A stretch of DNA of 39,709 nt, taken from assembly GCA_003427395.1 (NCBI GenBank), contig BFEA01000331.1:206594-246302 (forward strand). The letters are read 5' to 3'. The notes beneath the pieces were generated by a model that worked only from the letters and a program-made list of their open reading frames with translations, searched no databases and had not been told where the DNA came from. Origin of the DNA: Chara braunii (taxonomy: Eukaryota; Streptophyta; Charophyceae; Charales; Characeae). The translations under genes were made by a program, and so were the position numbers. Within the stretch, counting starts at the first letter, position 1; every line of letters starts with the position of its first letter. Shown piece by piece: positions 19,954-29,470 of this stretch.

Positions 19954-20144
19954 TGCCAGTCCCGGCTTTCAGTCCTCATACCAGAACTCACCTGGTCTCA
20001 TACCCCCCTCTGCTAGGGTAACAGGGCACCACAACGCACCCCAGTACCNTGCCAGTCCCGGCTTTCAGTCCTCATACCAGAACTCACCTGGTCTCATACC
20101 CCCCTCTGCTAGGGTAACAGGGCACCACAACGCACCCCAGTACC
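19954..20144 (+). repeat. Second exact 95-bp duplication across a single N
   Basis: 19954-20048 and 20050-20144 appear identical around N at 20049. The length is the same as at 18887, which supports an assembly cause rather than biology. Confidence 0.9.
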
Positions 20145-20440
20145 GACCAACCTAGTTCTGACGGACAGGAAGTGCCTTCCTCCCTCGACAATTCCTTTAG
20201 CGGCAAACCCCTAAACAGGTTACAGGGTCCACGCCCCGGTGCCCACTACGTTGGACGATCTGGTTATGCCTTCCTCCCTCGGCATAACTCCATGGACAAC
20301 TCCATGGACCTCAAGCTCCCCCTGGGTCATAGAGCACAGCTCCAGCACCAGTCTATGTCGTCCCAGCATCGTCCTCCTGACCTACTCACCTTAACCGACA
20401 TCTCCCGTCTGTGGAAAATCCCCTTTCATTTTTTCCATCC

Positions 20441-22749
20441 ACCCATTCTAGTAATGTCTGGATTTCAACACCAGCATAAAAAATGAAGAAATGGCGGAAC
20501 CAACACACATTTCTTTTTGGTAGAACCCTCATTTTAAATAATGTGATCCTAGCATCCACGTGGTATAAATCTGCATTATGGTCCCTAGAAAAAAAACCAG
20601 CAAAAGACCTTAAAAGACAACTCCAGACCTTCTTGTGGAGAGGGGACCATAACACCCAGAATGTCATCCCTAGAGTTTCTTGGGATCTCTCATCCAGCCA
20701 AAAGCTAAAGGAGGTATCGGATTATTGAATCCGCTTCTCCAATGCCAAGCATTGAGACTTCAATGCATTAAAAGACTTATTTTGGTAGAACCCTCATCTT
20801 AAATAATGTGGTCCTTGCATCCACGTGGTATAAATCTGCATTATGGTCCCTAGAAAAAAAAGAAAAAAAAAAGACCTTAAAAGACAACTCCAGGCCTTCC
20901 TGTGGAGAGGGGACCAGGACACCGAAATGTCATCCCTAGAGATGCTTGCGATACTCTTATCCAACCGAAAGCTAAAGGAGGTTCGCTTCTTCAATGCCAA
21001 GCATTGAGACTTCAATGCATTAAAAGACTTATTTTGGGAATAGATCTTCCCTGGCAACCTTTGGCACTGGAGCAGCTCCGGAGACTAGCCCCTCCCACTT
21101 CTAAACATATTCATCCCCTCACTTGGGCGGAGGATCGTTACTGGATCATACCAAGACAAACTGCATATTCAGGAAGGGTTGGGGAAAAAGAAGCAGCCAT
21201 GAAAGATTTAGTACTACACAACTTCTGGTCATACTTGCTGAAAACATGGCGCAAACTCCCCCTCCCTAACAAATTTCCACCTTATTGATACGAAGAGGTT
21301 CTCAGACAACCTATTTTTTTGGCAATAGGTGGATCTCAGATTCAAATGGTAGAGTTTATACTAGTTCTCAACCCCCTTTGTCAACCTGGGTTAAAGCAGG
21401 AATTCTTAGAATTATGGACTCGTGGGATTCAAGGAGCAAATGTTGAAAATCGTTGGACAATCTAGACCAAATAATATCATTTATCCCTTTAGCATGGATG
21501 TTGCTTCTCGAAACGGGTATGGACTCTAGAGAAGCAAACTGGGTAGGAGCTATTCAACCGGGGGGAGATACAGTTATTGGTCAAATTCTGGATACCCATC
21601 AAGGAGAGGCGATACTTAACCTATGCAGAGTATGTAAGGATCATTCAATCCCTCAAAACAACCAAAATGGAGTTGCTTTCTTCCCTGATTTTACAATGCA
21701 TAGGATTAGGAGTTTTATTTTTTTCATCAACAAGAAGCTGGAAAGCCTTCCTCCCCGAATTGTCAATCGCTGAGTTACCACTAGATCCTTTGGAATGGGT
21801 GTGGAGAACTAATAAGAGAGGTAACCCTCAGAGATTGCACTCCCTCACAGTTAAAGCCTCATATCGCATCCTTCGTCCAAAAATAGACGTCAAATCTATT
21901 TTGAAGGATAGATGGGTCAGGCATCTTAACATCCACCTCGACCGTCTCGCACCGGCTAAAAGGTGTAAGGATCTCAAGGAGAGAGCGGCAACATTTGCTT
22001 CATTACAATGGCAAATAGTCCATAGGTGTTTACCGACTTATAATTGGCTAATTGATCATTCATCGCTTGAACAAAAAGGTTTAGCTCTACCATGATGCCC
22101 CAACCGTATTTCAGCGTTTCCAAGCAGAAAGATAAGAGAAACCACAGAGCACATATTTCAACAATGCCCAGTGGCCAAACTTCTGTGGAGAAGATGGGAC
22201 CATATTTGGAATAAAATCACCGAATTGGATTGACTATGGGACTAGCGTGCACTTCTTTTGGGGCACTGGTCTCCAGTGATGGAAAATCTGTCAGAATTTC
22301 AAACCAATTTATTCCATATAGGTAAGAAAGCAGCACTTTGGGTTTTGTGGTTCAAAAGGTGTGTGCTGTCTTGGGAGGGGGTAATAATTGATGGCCAGGA
22401 AGTTACTGACATAGTTCAAAATCTTATTTAAACGAAAATCAAAGCACAGTGGTGCAAAACTAAAATCATACTCAAGTCACTGATTCAAAAACAAGACATT
22501 ACCAAAATTCTGCACAAATTTCACAATAACTGGCTGGGGCATTCATCAGGATAGAATTTGGGGGAAATCATATGGCCTGGTAAGGAAGGAGATGCAGCGT
22601 TCAAGAGAGACTATGGCATCCTGTTTCACAGCTGCTTTGATATTCAACCAGGAGTTTCCTTGAGATCCCCGGATTTATTTCCTGATTTTTTCTCACCCTC
22701 GGATTTGGCTTTAGTTAATCTTCAATGGTTTAGGGTGAAATCTGCATGA
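20441..22749 (+). pseudogene. LINE ORF2 RT C-terminus, zf-RVT and tail
   Basis: Resumes with KMKKWRNQHTFLFGRTLILN and ILASTWYKSALWSL, LQTFLWRGDHNTQNV, a typical post-RT segment. A tandem duplication of this block follows (20517-21036). Further on come HPLTWAEDRYWI, DPLEWVWRTNKRGN, ASLQWQIVHRCLPTYNWLID, HIFQQCPVAKLLWRRWDHIW (zf-RVT, with the CX2C half decayed) and FHIGKKAALWVLWFKR. The terminal frame 22558-22749 reads FKRDYGILFHSCFDI and LRSPDLFPDFFSPSDLALVN. Many stops. The C-terminal piece is homologous to the minus-strand frame at 36817-37008. Confidence 0.8.
20517..21036 (+). repeat. Tandem duplication inside the LINE, unit about 260 bp
   Basis: Both units run from TTTTGGTAGAACCCTCAT to CATTAAAAGACTTATTTTGG, with an expanded A-run and small deletions in unit 2. 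It duplicates coding sequence and so disrupts ORF2 further. Confidence 0.9.
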
Positions 22750-22775
22750 GAAGGCCTGCAGGCGATTGTGCAGCT

Positions 22776-22866
22776 GATTGTTCTATTATTGTTCTATTAT
22801 TGTTCTATTATTGTTCTATTATTGTTCTATTATTGTTCTATTATTGTTCTATTATTGTTCTATTAT
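22776..22866 (+). repeat. 11-bp tandem repeat at the LINE 3' end
   Basis: Unit TGTTCTATTAT repeated about eight times, starting 27 bases after the ORF2 stop. A simple-repeat 3' tail instead of poly(A) is known for some non-LTR retrotransposons. Confidence 0.9.
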
Positions 22867-22928
22867 ATGAGCAGTAAGAATGTGAGTAACGTGTATCTAG
22901 CTTGTTGTGTCATGATAGATCTGGCGGC

Positions 22929-23363
22929 TCATAAAATGCTGAAGAGGCAGTCATCTTGCTCACTGTAGTTTTGATCGGTTTTCTTGGATCCCGGGTCCCT
23001 TTGGGTCTCGTTAAAAGTGAAACTGGGTAAGGCTCCCTGGTAGTCACATCTCCGGGTAGACTGTGAGAGGACCCCGGCCTCGTTCTTATCATTTGGAATA
23101 TCAGCCTTCGGCACTGGGCCCGTTTTCTTTAATAATAATTTTAAAAAAAACGTGAGACGATGTTTAGGAGGGGAAGAAAGGATGCCTTCTTGTGGTTCTT
23201 GTCTGTGAATAACCAGAGCTGCCAGGTCCACAGATTGAACCTTCACAGCTGACAGGTCCACAGATTGAACCTTCACAGCTGACAGGTCCACAGATTGAAC
23301 CTGAGAGAAAAACGCGAGAAGGGCAAGCTGACAGTCAATCCTCCTGTAACATGGAGCAATCAA
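22929..23363 (-). CDS. Unrecognised open frame carrying a 10-residue repeat
   Basis: A 144-codon minus-strand frame. Its middle encodes VQSVDLSAVK in near-perfect tandem from the 30-bp minisatellite, followed by a mixed polar tail (TFNETQRDPGSKKTDQNYSE). No domain is recognised. The 30-bp period keeps the frame automatically, so openness is weak evidence for a gene. It may be chance or an exon. Confidence 0.15.
   Translation of the reverse strand: MIAPCYRRIDCQLALLAFFSQVQSVDLSAVKVQSVDLSAVKVQSVDLAALVIHRQEPQEGILSSPPKHRLTFFLKLLLKKTGPVPKADIPNDKNEAGVLSQSTRRCDYQGALPSFTFNETQRDPGSKKTDQNYSEQDDCLFSIL
23221..23302 (+). repeat. 30-bp minisatellite, 2.7 copies
   Basis: Units at 23221, 23251 and 23281 share CAGGTCCACAGATTGAACCT, almost perfectly. 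Confidence 0.95.
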
Positions 23364-24898
23364 TGCTGGTCAGGGATCCTTCGGCCAAATGGAAGGATGC
23401 ATGAGTGTGTAAATCATGTATCTTACTATTTTGACTTGCCGGGGGAGTGGGAACTGGACTGATGCTCCTTAGAATGGATGGATATGGAGCCAGGGCCATA
23501 ACGATCTGTTACGAGAAAAAGAAAAAAGAAAAAAAAAGAGATCTCTAAAGAAAAACGTTGGTTCTTGGAAGGGGACGGTTTTGGAGGAAGGGGGGGGCGG
23601 GGGAGGGGGTCAGCTCATAGCAGCCTCCCTGTTGAGCAGGTAACCCGTACTGCAAGGGTTGGGCTGCTCCTTTACTTTTCTTCTCTTGCTTTTTTCTTGT
23701 ACTCATGCTTGTCGGTAATAAGTCACTCTTTATTACAGAGGCTTGTGTGTGTTGTTGGGGGAAAAAAAAAAAAAACGTTGGTTTCAGTGTGCTCTTCATG
23801 TCTGTCCTGTGTACTTTTATTTTCATTGTTTGCTTTTGCAAAGTGCACTCTTTTAGTTCCATAGATATGCAACAATATATAGCCCCGCAGTAGTGGGTGC
23901 ACTGCACTTGTGCTGTTGCCGATAAATGTTGATTCTGGTGCCCATAGAATTGCATAAATGTATTTAAGTCCATCCGTGCACATTGCAGAGAAGCACACAC
24001 TACACTCTGCTCATGCTGTGCCTCTATCCCAGTCGTCTGAAGTTCTGACGATGCACCTGTCTGTCATTATGGCTGCTTCTTTCGTGTGACTTTCATGCCA
24101 GATACAGATGTAATGACCCGGCAGACTGCTCAGGGGAAGACGACCAGTACGTGTCGCAGAGTCCGCACATTGCACCATCTTTCCAATCATGCAGCCATTC
24201 AGGGCCGAAGTCCATCCATCTGCACACACACGAGAGAGGGCATCACATATGCTGCCCATGCTGTGTGCCTCTATCCCAGAGTTAGCTCTGAACATGTCAG
24301 ATCTGTGTCAATGATTGAATCCAAGAGGAGTGCTCATCCTGTCGTTCGATCAGCCAAAACCCAGCATTTGCACGAGGCAGTTGGTATGACGTCAGAAGCT
24401 GTCAGCTTGATGTAGCAGTTTCAGATTCCTCTTTCAAAGCGGCTACAGCTCCTAGCAGTATCCTACCCGTCTGTTTCCCTCCGGATTTCCATCCATCCGG
24501 ATTAAAACTCAGTCTGTTCAGCAACAGTACATGTGTGTGTACCAATGCACCTTTCTGTGTCTCCTCCCCAACAGGCGGTTGCCATGACATCAGAAAGCTG
24601 TCACCTTGAACTAGCAGCTGTTGCTCATTCTCCGAGGAAGAGTACCATCCTGTATACTCTCTTAGAAAGGTCTCCTCCCCGTCGCACGGACACAATCTTT
24701 GTGTGTGCGGGGGGGGGGGAGGGGAGGAGAACAAACAGATATCCATGTGAGAAAGATCCCCCTGCAGAGAGTGCAGTAGTAGTAGCAGTAACAACAGCAG
24801 TGTGCAGACAAGCATCGGCTGTCAATGTAGAATTCTCCCTCTCTCTCTCTCTCTCTCTCTCTTGTTAGCCATGGAGGCAGAATTTGGTGCAGTTACCG

Positions 24899-25065
24899 AT
24901 GGGCCCAGCTCAGTTGGTACGAGGATACGCGGATGAACTGTTGAAATGCAGACCTGAGCTTCAATCCATATGGAACAACATGAATAAAATCAGACATTTC
25001 TGAATCACCTGGGGGCCGGATAGTGAGCTAATAATCAAGGCCATTAGGTTATTGGCCTTTTGTTT
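24899..25065 (+). mobile_element. tRNA-derived SINE, copy A
   Basis: Box A-like GGCCCAGCTCAGTTGG (24902 onwards) and box B-like GAGCTTCAATCC (24956 onwards) sit at tRNA-like spacing. GGAACAACATGAATAAAATC follows, then a tail with ATCAAGGCCATTAGG and T-rich sequence. The same head and tail order occurs in copies B, C and D. Confidence 0.7.
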
Positions 25066-25185
25066 ATTTATTAACACTAAGCTATAATATTCTCTGAGTT
25101 CTCTCAATATACCTCCCTCTACCTACCTAATTGGGAATGATACACATCTTGATCTACCCTCCAGTGGCAAGCTACACTAAGGGTT

Positions 25186-25268
25186 ATGGGTTGAGCCTAT
25201 CCCGTCATGGTTGAGCCTATCCCCTCAGGGTAGAACCTATCCCCTCTGGGGGTTGAACCTAACCCCTG
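25186..25268 (+). repeat. Degenerate tandem repeat of about 20 bp, four copies
   Basis: Units of the form GGTTGAGCCTATCCCCTCA, each slightly different. Confidence 0.8.
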
Positions 25269-25533
25269 GCCATGGGTGGCATTCCCCACCAGAAAAAAAA
25301 GAATTTACTGCAGTAGGTACTACGGAAATACAGGAATGCAAACATCAACTGTGAATGCGGAATTCTCTATTTCCCCTTGCCCACGAAGGCATAATTTTTA
25401 TTTTTGTCCTACGGCATGAATGGCGAAGTAGCTCTCTCTCCTTCAAAAGGTTATGCATGCAGAATTTCCACTCCTCTCCTCGCCTGTGAAGACAGAATTC
25501 TGTGCGTCTCCTGCTAAAAATGCTGCAACCCCC

Positions 25534-25665
25534 ACCGGGCCTAGCTCAGTTGGTATATAGTATATACCACATAGTATATACACATGAATTGTTGGAATAC
25601 AGACCCGAGTTCAAGACCCGATGAACTAGATGAATGAAATCAAATAATTTTGCTAAAATCCTGCA
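25534..25665 (+). mobile_element. tRNA-derived SINE, copy B
   Basis: Head GGGCCTAGCTCAGTTGGT, a TA-rich insertion, then GAATTGTTGGAATACAGACC and box B GAGTTCAAGACC, then AGATGAATGAAATC. It lacks the TATCTCAAGG tail of copy C. The preceding flank CTAAAAATGCTGCA is repeated before copy C, so B and C look like a tandem duplication including flank. Confidence 0.75.
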
Positions 25666-25694
25666 GTGCCTCCGGCTAAAAATGCTGCAGACCC

Positions 25695-25862
25695 CAACGG
25701 GCCTAGCTTCGTTGGTATATACTCATGAATAATGAATTGCTGAAATACAGACCCGGGTTCGAATCCAAATGAACCAGATGAATGAAATCACATAACTCTG
25801 AATTACTGAGGGGGCGATCAGTTCCTCAATTATATCTCAAGGCCATTGCCCTTTTTTTTTGT
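25695..25862 (+). mobile_element. tRNA-derived SINE, copy C (best preserved)
   Basis: Head GGGCCTAGCTTCGTTGG, perfect box B GGGTTCGAATCC (25754-25765), body AACCAGATGAATGAAATCA, and tail TATCTCAAGGCCATTGCCC followed by T9. The T-rich end suggests Pol III termination or a T-tailed SINE. The internal promoter is inferred from boxes A and B. Confidence 0.8.
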
Positions 25863-26326
25863 TTTTTGTTTTTCAATGCTGGAGACTCTATGGAGGTGAC
25901 TCTAAGGAGTCAAAACCGTAGCTCATGAGGAGTAGGCTTCCAGGTTGATACGTCGAACAAAAGATGGATGGAGTTGGTCTCTATTTACAATGTGAAGGTG
26001 GTTTCGATTCGTAGGCCCCCAACATATCACTGTTGTGGGCCCAGCTGGATCACATTACCGTACATTGAAACCACCTTCGTCGTTGAATAACAGTGAAAAT
26101 TCCGTTCCCTGGAGAAAGAGCAGCACACCACAATTTGAAGTGAGACAGTGAGAGAATGAATGCCATCAACCAGCCAGCTACAACGACTGGGCGAAGATTT
26201 TGTATTTGCCAGTCGAATGGGTACTTGCCGGGAAGGGGGGGGATTAGTAAACACTGGCAGTCAGGTTCATGCTCCATTCCCCACAAGATGGCCGGTCTGG
26301 AAGTCTGACCAAAACTCTGTGTGCAG

Positions 26327-26328
26327 TG

Positions 26329-26406
<78 letters not shown>

Positions 26407-26407
26407 N

Positions 26408-26473
<66 letters not shown>
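26327..26473 (+). repeat. (CT)n, N, (CA)n compound microsatellite
   Basis: About 80 bp of CT, N at 26407, then about 65 bp of CA. The N marks an unresolved join. Confidence 0.95.
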
Positions 26474-26489
<16 letters not shown>

Positions 26490-26593
26490 TTAGAAAGTGG
26501 TCATTTTTAGTGCAGTCAAAATCCGTCATCACCAGATGGATCACCACCCTCTCTTCCTCCCATTCCTGCTACCAAAACTCTCTAAGCTCTAGC

Positions 26594-26662
<69 letters not shown>

Positions 26663-26781
26663 CACACACACATTAGAAAGTGGTCATTTTTAGTGCAATC
26701 AAAATCCGTCACCACCAGATGGATCACCACCCTCTCTTCCTCCCATTCCTGCTACCAAAACTCTCTAAGCTCTAGCATCTG
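26408..26781 (+). repeat. Near-identical tandem copies of about 190 bp
   Basis: (CA)n plus ATTAGAAAGTGGTCATTTTT...AGCTCTAGCATCT occurs twice (about 26408-26597 and 26598-26781) with only a few substitutions. It is either a recent duplication or two alleles placed in series. Confidence 0.85.
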
Positions 26782-27252
26782 CACACACTCACCACCACCA
26801 TCATCATGACCACTGTGTTGATTCCTTGCTATTACCACTGCCATTAGCATGCCAATTGCCCAGTTCTGCTGGGAAACGGATAGCAAAAATTGGGAACCAA
26901 GATAGGAAAAATAAAAAATGGATAGCAAAAGCAATCCCTTCTAGTTCACAATGAAAGGGGAATAAATTGAGAAGGAAAAACTGAAAGCAGCGGGTTTAAG
27001 AAACCCTTGTACTGTTGCTGTCCTGACCTGATCATGAAAGACCACACTACAATGTACAATACAACATGCCGTACTCAGTGGCATATAGTAAAACTGAAGT
27101 ACTACTACACTTTAGTCTAATATAAAATATTGTTCTATAGCCTATAGGCTTATTGTACGGACGTCGGACACATATCTTTCGTTCCGGACAGCCGGACATA
27201 CATTCATCTTACCTGATTTGTCCCATCGCCTCCAAGTCCCTTCCTGATGAAC

Positions 27253-27363
27253 TGCTCCACGTTATGTGCCTCTGGTGTTCTTCTCTTGACTTAGCAGCTC
27301 ACATGTCATTGCTGCACGTTATGCGCCTCTGGTGTCCTTCTCTGGACTTAGCACACATGTCAT
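27253..27363 (+). repeat. Tandem duplication, unit about 58 bp
   Basis: TGC(T)CCACGTTATGTGCCTCTGG and GACTTAGCA...CACATGTCATT occur twice in order. Confidence 0.8.
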
Positions 27364-27412
27364 TTGAATCCACTATCTGATTGCAACTTCCCTCCGTTTC
27401 TCTCTTTTATCT

Positions 27413-27530
27413 AAGTGCAGCCTCCCTCTGTGCGGTACGTGCAACTTCCCTCTGTGCGGTACGTGGAACTTCCCTCTGTGCAGTAGATGCAACTTCCCTC
27501 TGTGCAGTAGATGCAACTTCCCTCTGTGCC
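27413..27530 (+). repeat. 24-bp minisatellite, five copies
   Basis: Unit CAACTTCCCTCTGTGCAGTA plus four bases, with GCGGTACG and GCAGTAGA variants arranged in blocks. Confidence 0.95.
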
Positions 27531-27837
27531 TGAGGATGACCCTTGGCCGTTTCCAATGGCATGGCTCAGTAGAGTCAGTACGTATCCATATCTGGGCACA
27601 TGAGCAGATCCACAATTCCACCCGTGTCCCTTGGAATGGTGGAATTTCATCTCTGTCCCTCCATGTGCACCTGCCTTGCGCCTGCTCATCTTGCCGGTCA
27701 ACACCATCAGTGGCATTCTTGGAATTGCTAATTGCTGAGTCACATGTAAACAGTTCCCAAATTTCACTGGGGTGCCTCAAAAAAATGTCTGCTGTGCCCC
27801 TGCCATCGCAACTGCACTGTGCTTGCACAGCTTGCTG

Positions 27838-27955
27838 TCATCTTCCAGCGAATAGAATGTACGGTCGTTATCGTTGTATCTAGAGTCTAGACTGAAAGTA
27901 GCCCCACATACATACAGCTATAACGACCGCGCGTTCTGCTCGGGGGAGAAGACGG
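27838..27955. mobile_element. Foldback (MITE-like) element, copy 1
   Basis: Left arm 27838-27880 contains GAATAGAATGTACGGTCGTTA and right arm 27909-27955 contains its diverged reverse complement (TAACGACCGCGCGTTCTG). Arms are about 42 bp with a short centre. The same arm sequence occurs at 28130 and 37673. Confidence 0.65.
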
Positions 27956-27994
27956 AAGGCAACAGGGATCAGCGACATTCTAGGAACTTTCTTT

Positions 27995-28132
27995 TTAAAA
28001 TAAAAGGGTGACATCCTTGAGATATCATCATCGAACCGACCAGAATTTGAGTATTTCTCTCATCTGTTTCCAGTGCAGTTCGAACTCCGGTCTGTATTCC
28101 AACAGTTCAGGGGTGTGCCAACTGAACTACCT
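27995..28132 (-). mobile_element. tRNA-derived SINE, copy D (minus strand)
   Basis: On the minus strand it reads GGTAGTTCAGTTGGC, GAACTGTTGGAATACAGACC, box B GGAGTTCGAAC, ...CAGATGAGAGAAAT and the tail ATATCTCAAGGATGTCACCC with T-rich sequence. It abuts foldback copy 2. Confidence 0.75.
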
Positions 28133-28244
28133 TCTTCCCCCGAACACAACGCACAGTCACCATAGCTGTATCTACACCGAAAGATCCCTCAAATACAGCT
28201 ATAATGACTGTACGTTGTATTCGGGGGACGAAGGTAGGCCACTT
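28130..28244. mobile_element. Foldback (MITE-like) element, copy 2
   Basis: Arms of about 45 bp: left 28130-28175 (CTTCTTCCCCCGAACACAAC, CATAGCTGTAT) and right 28192-28244 (ATACAGCTATAATGAC, TTCGGGGGACGAAGG) are reverse complements with few mismatches. The centre is only about 16 bp. Confidence 0.8.
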
Positions 28245-28489
28245 GGTGTGACATTCTCTAGTAACTATTAATTGCGCGGCCATAAAATTTGAAAACCTGA
28301 AGTTGGAACGGTACAAATCAGGATTCAAAAATCCGTCCGAAGTTGGAACGGTACAAATTGGAATCTGTAACTGTCCTCTAATTGGATGGGAGAAGATAAG
28401 GTCGGAATGATGACGGTGATGGCGTCTGATGGAGTCTGATCAGAGTGGATCGAACTGACTGAGCTCTCACCTGCAGCAAAGTTACGTCG

Positions 28490-28920
28490 GCCAAGCGGTC
28501 GACCCTTTGCAAGGGATGGATCGAGGCTGAAGGTGTGACACCCAAGCAGTCAACGCTTGGTCATTAATAACACCTGGAAAGGACAAAGGTGTGACAGCGG
28601 AAGCATGTCACACCGTGAAAGGGACACCGGTCATCCAAGGGGGTGGTGACCACCTTGAAAGGACATCAACAGCTGAGGGTGTGACAGCCAAGCAGCCAAT
28701 TCCTGGTCGTCAACACCTGGATGGACAAAGGTGTGACAGCCATGCAGCAGCAGCCTAAGCATGTCACATGTCGAAAGGACTTTCTTTTTTTATCATCCAA
28801 CAAGGCAGTCACCTAAGCAACAGCCATGAGGGTGTGACAGCCATGCACCACAGCCTAAGCGTGACAACCAAGCGGTCACCTCCTTGACAGGACATCAACA
28901 ACTGAATGTGTGATAGCTCC
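28490..28920 (+). repeat. Degenerate GTGTGACA-rich repeats
   Basis: AAGGTGTGACAGC/CAAGCAG/TCATCAACACCTGG/AAAGGACA words recur at least five times with variable spacing, including inverted GTCACAC. Non-coding, about 550 bp downstream of the ammonium transporter stop codon. Confidence 0.7.
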
Positions 28921-29470
28921 TCCAAATAGCCGTAAACAGCCTTACAGTATCTTAGGAAAGTCGGGAACCATCGTTCCTCAGGCAACGATGGGTGGGGTGA
29001 GAGAGAGAGTATCATTTGTCAGGTAAACGGGGAGTGCAGGCCCTCAAGGGCATAAACATAACACAATCAAGGTCAGGGACTGATGAGAAAGAATGGCGGA
29101 CATGAAGGCAGGATGACTTTCGAGTGCTTGCAGGAAGAGAACGCGGCGCACAATAAGCATCTCAAGAAGAGCAAGAGTGTGGCCGAAAGAGGGTAAACGA
29201 GGAAGGGAGAGCGGCGAGGAAAGGTCAAGAACCGATGGGAGATAGGTTGAACATGGGATGATTAACAAATGCAATAAGCACTACTAAAATTGTCAAATTA
29301 CCAAATAGTGAACTCACAAAAGAGAAAAGAAAAAGAAAAAGAAGAAGAAGATGAAGAAGAAGAAGCTTGAAGGTGACAAGTGTAGATTGCTCTTGTTGGG
29401 TAAGCACAGGTGAAGATGAATATCAGACGGGGGAGATATCCTTGAAGCATCCTGTTGGGTTGCAAGGTCC
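28921..29470. other. 3' flank of the ammonium transporter gene
   Basis: No gene seen. Contains an AG/GAA-rich run at 29318-29370. The 3' UTR of the minus-strand transporter must lie here, but no clear polyadenylation signal was assigned. Confidence 0.4.

Larger units (their letters stand above)
18718..20440 (-). mobile_element. Antisense retroelement nested in the LINE
   Basis: Read on the minus strand it ends with the dispersed repeat core (GCTGCTCCCCACGAATAG near 18750-18775), a C-run and an A9 tail (18719-18735). That is the 3' end of a poly(A) retroelement inserted opposite to the LINE. Its body (18860-20430) consists of diverged repeats: a CTCCGGCAAGACTTACTG... block occurs at 19073-19210 and 19318-19450, and a GGTTACAGGGCAACAC-like block recurs near 19590, 19722, 20017 and 20218. 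Part of it (19925-20215) matches 36061-36270. No coding domain was found. The target-site duplication was not identified. Confidence 0.6.
22867..24890. other. Mostly non-coding spacer
   Basis: No recognisable gene. It holds a 30-bp minisatellite (23221-23302), A-runs near 23520 and 23760, G-runs near 23590 and 24710, and a (CT)n run at 24837-24862. A minus-strand open frame of 144 codons (22929-23363) crosses the minisatellite; I do not recognise its product. Confidence 0.5.

Noticed and set aside
24899-25862. Functional tRNA genes
   Set aside because: The box A/B heads lack paired acceptor stems and are followed by a shared non-tRNA body, so they are SINEs.
26050-26809. Frames of repeated Ser-Leu, Thr-His, Glu-Arg or Cys-Val
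   Set aside because: Products of the CT and CA microsatellites.
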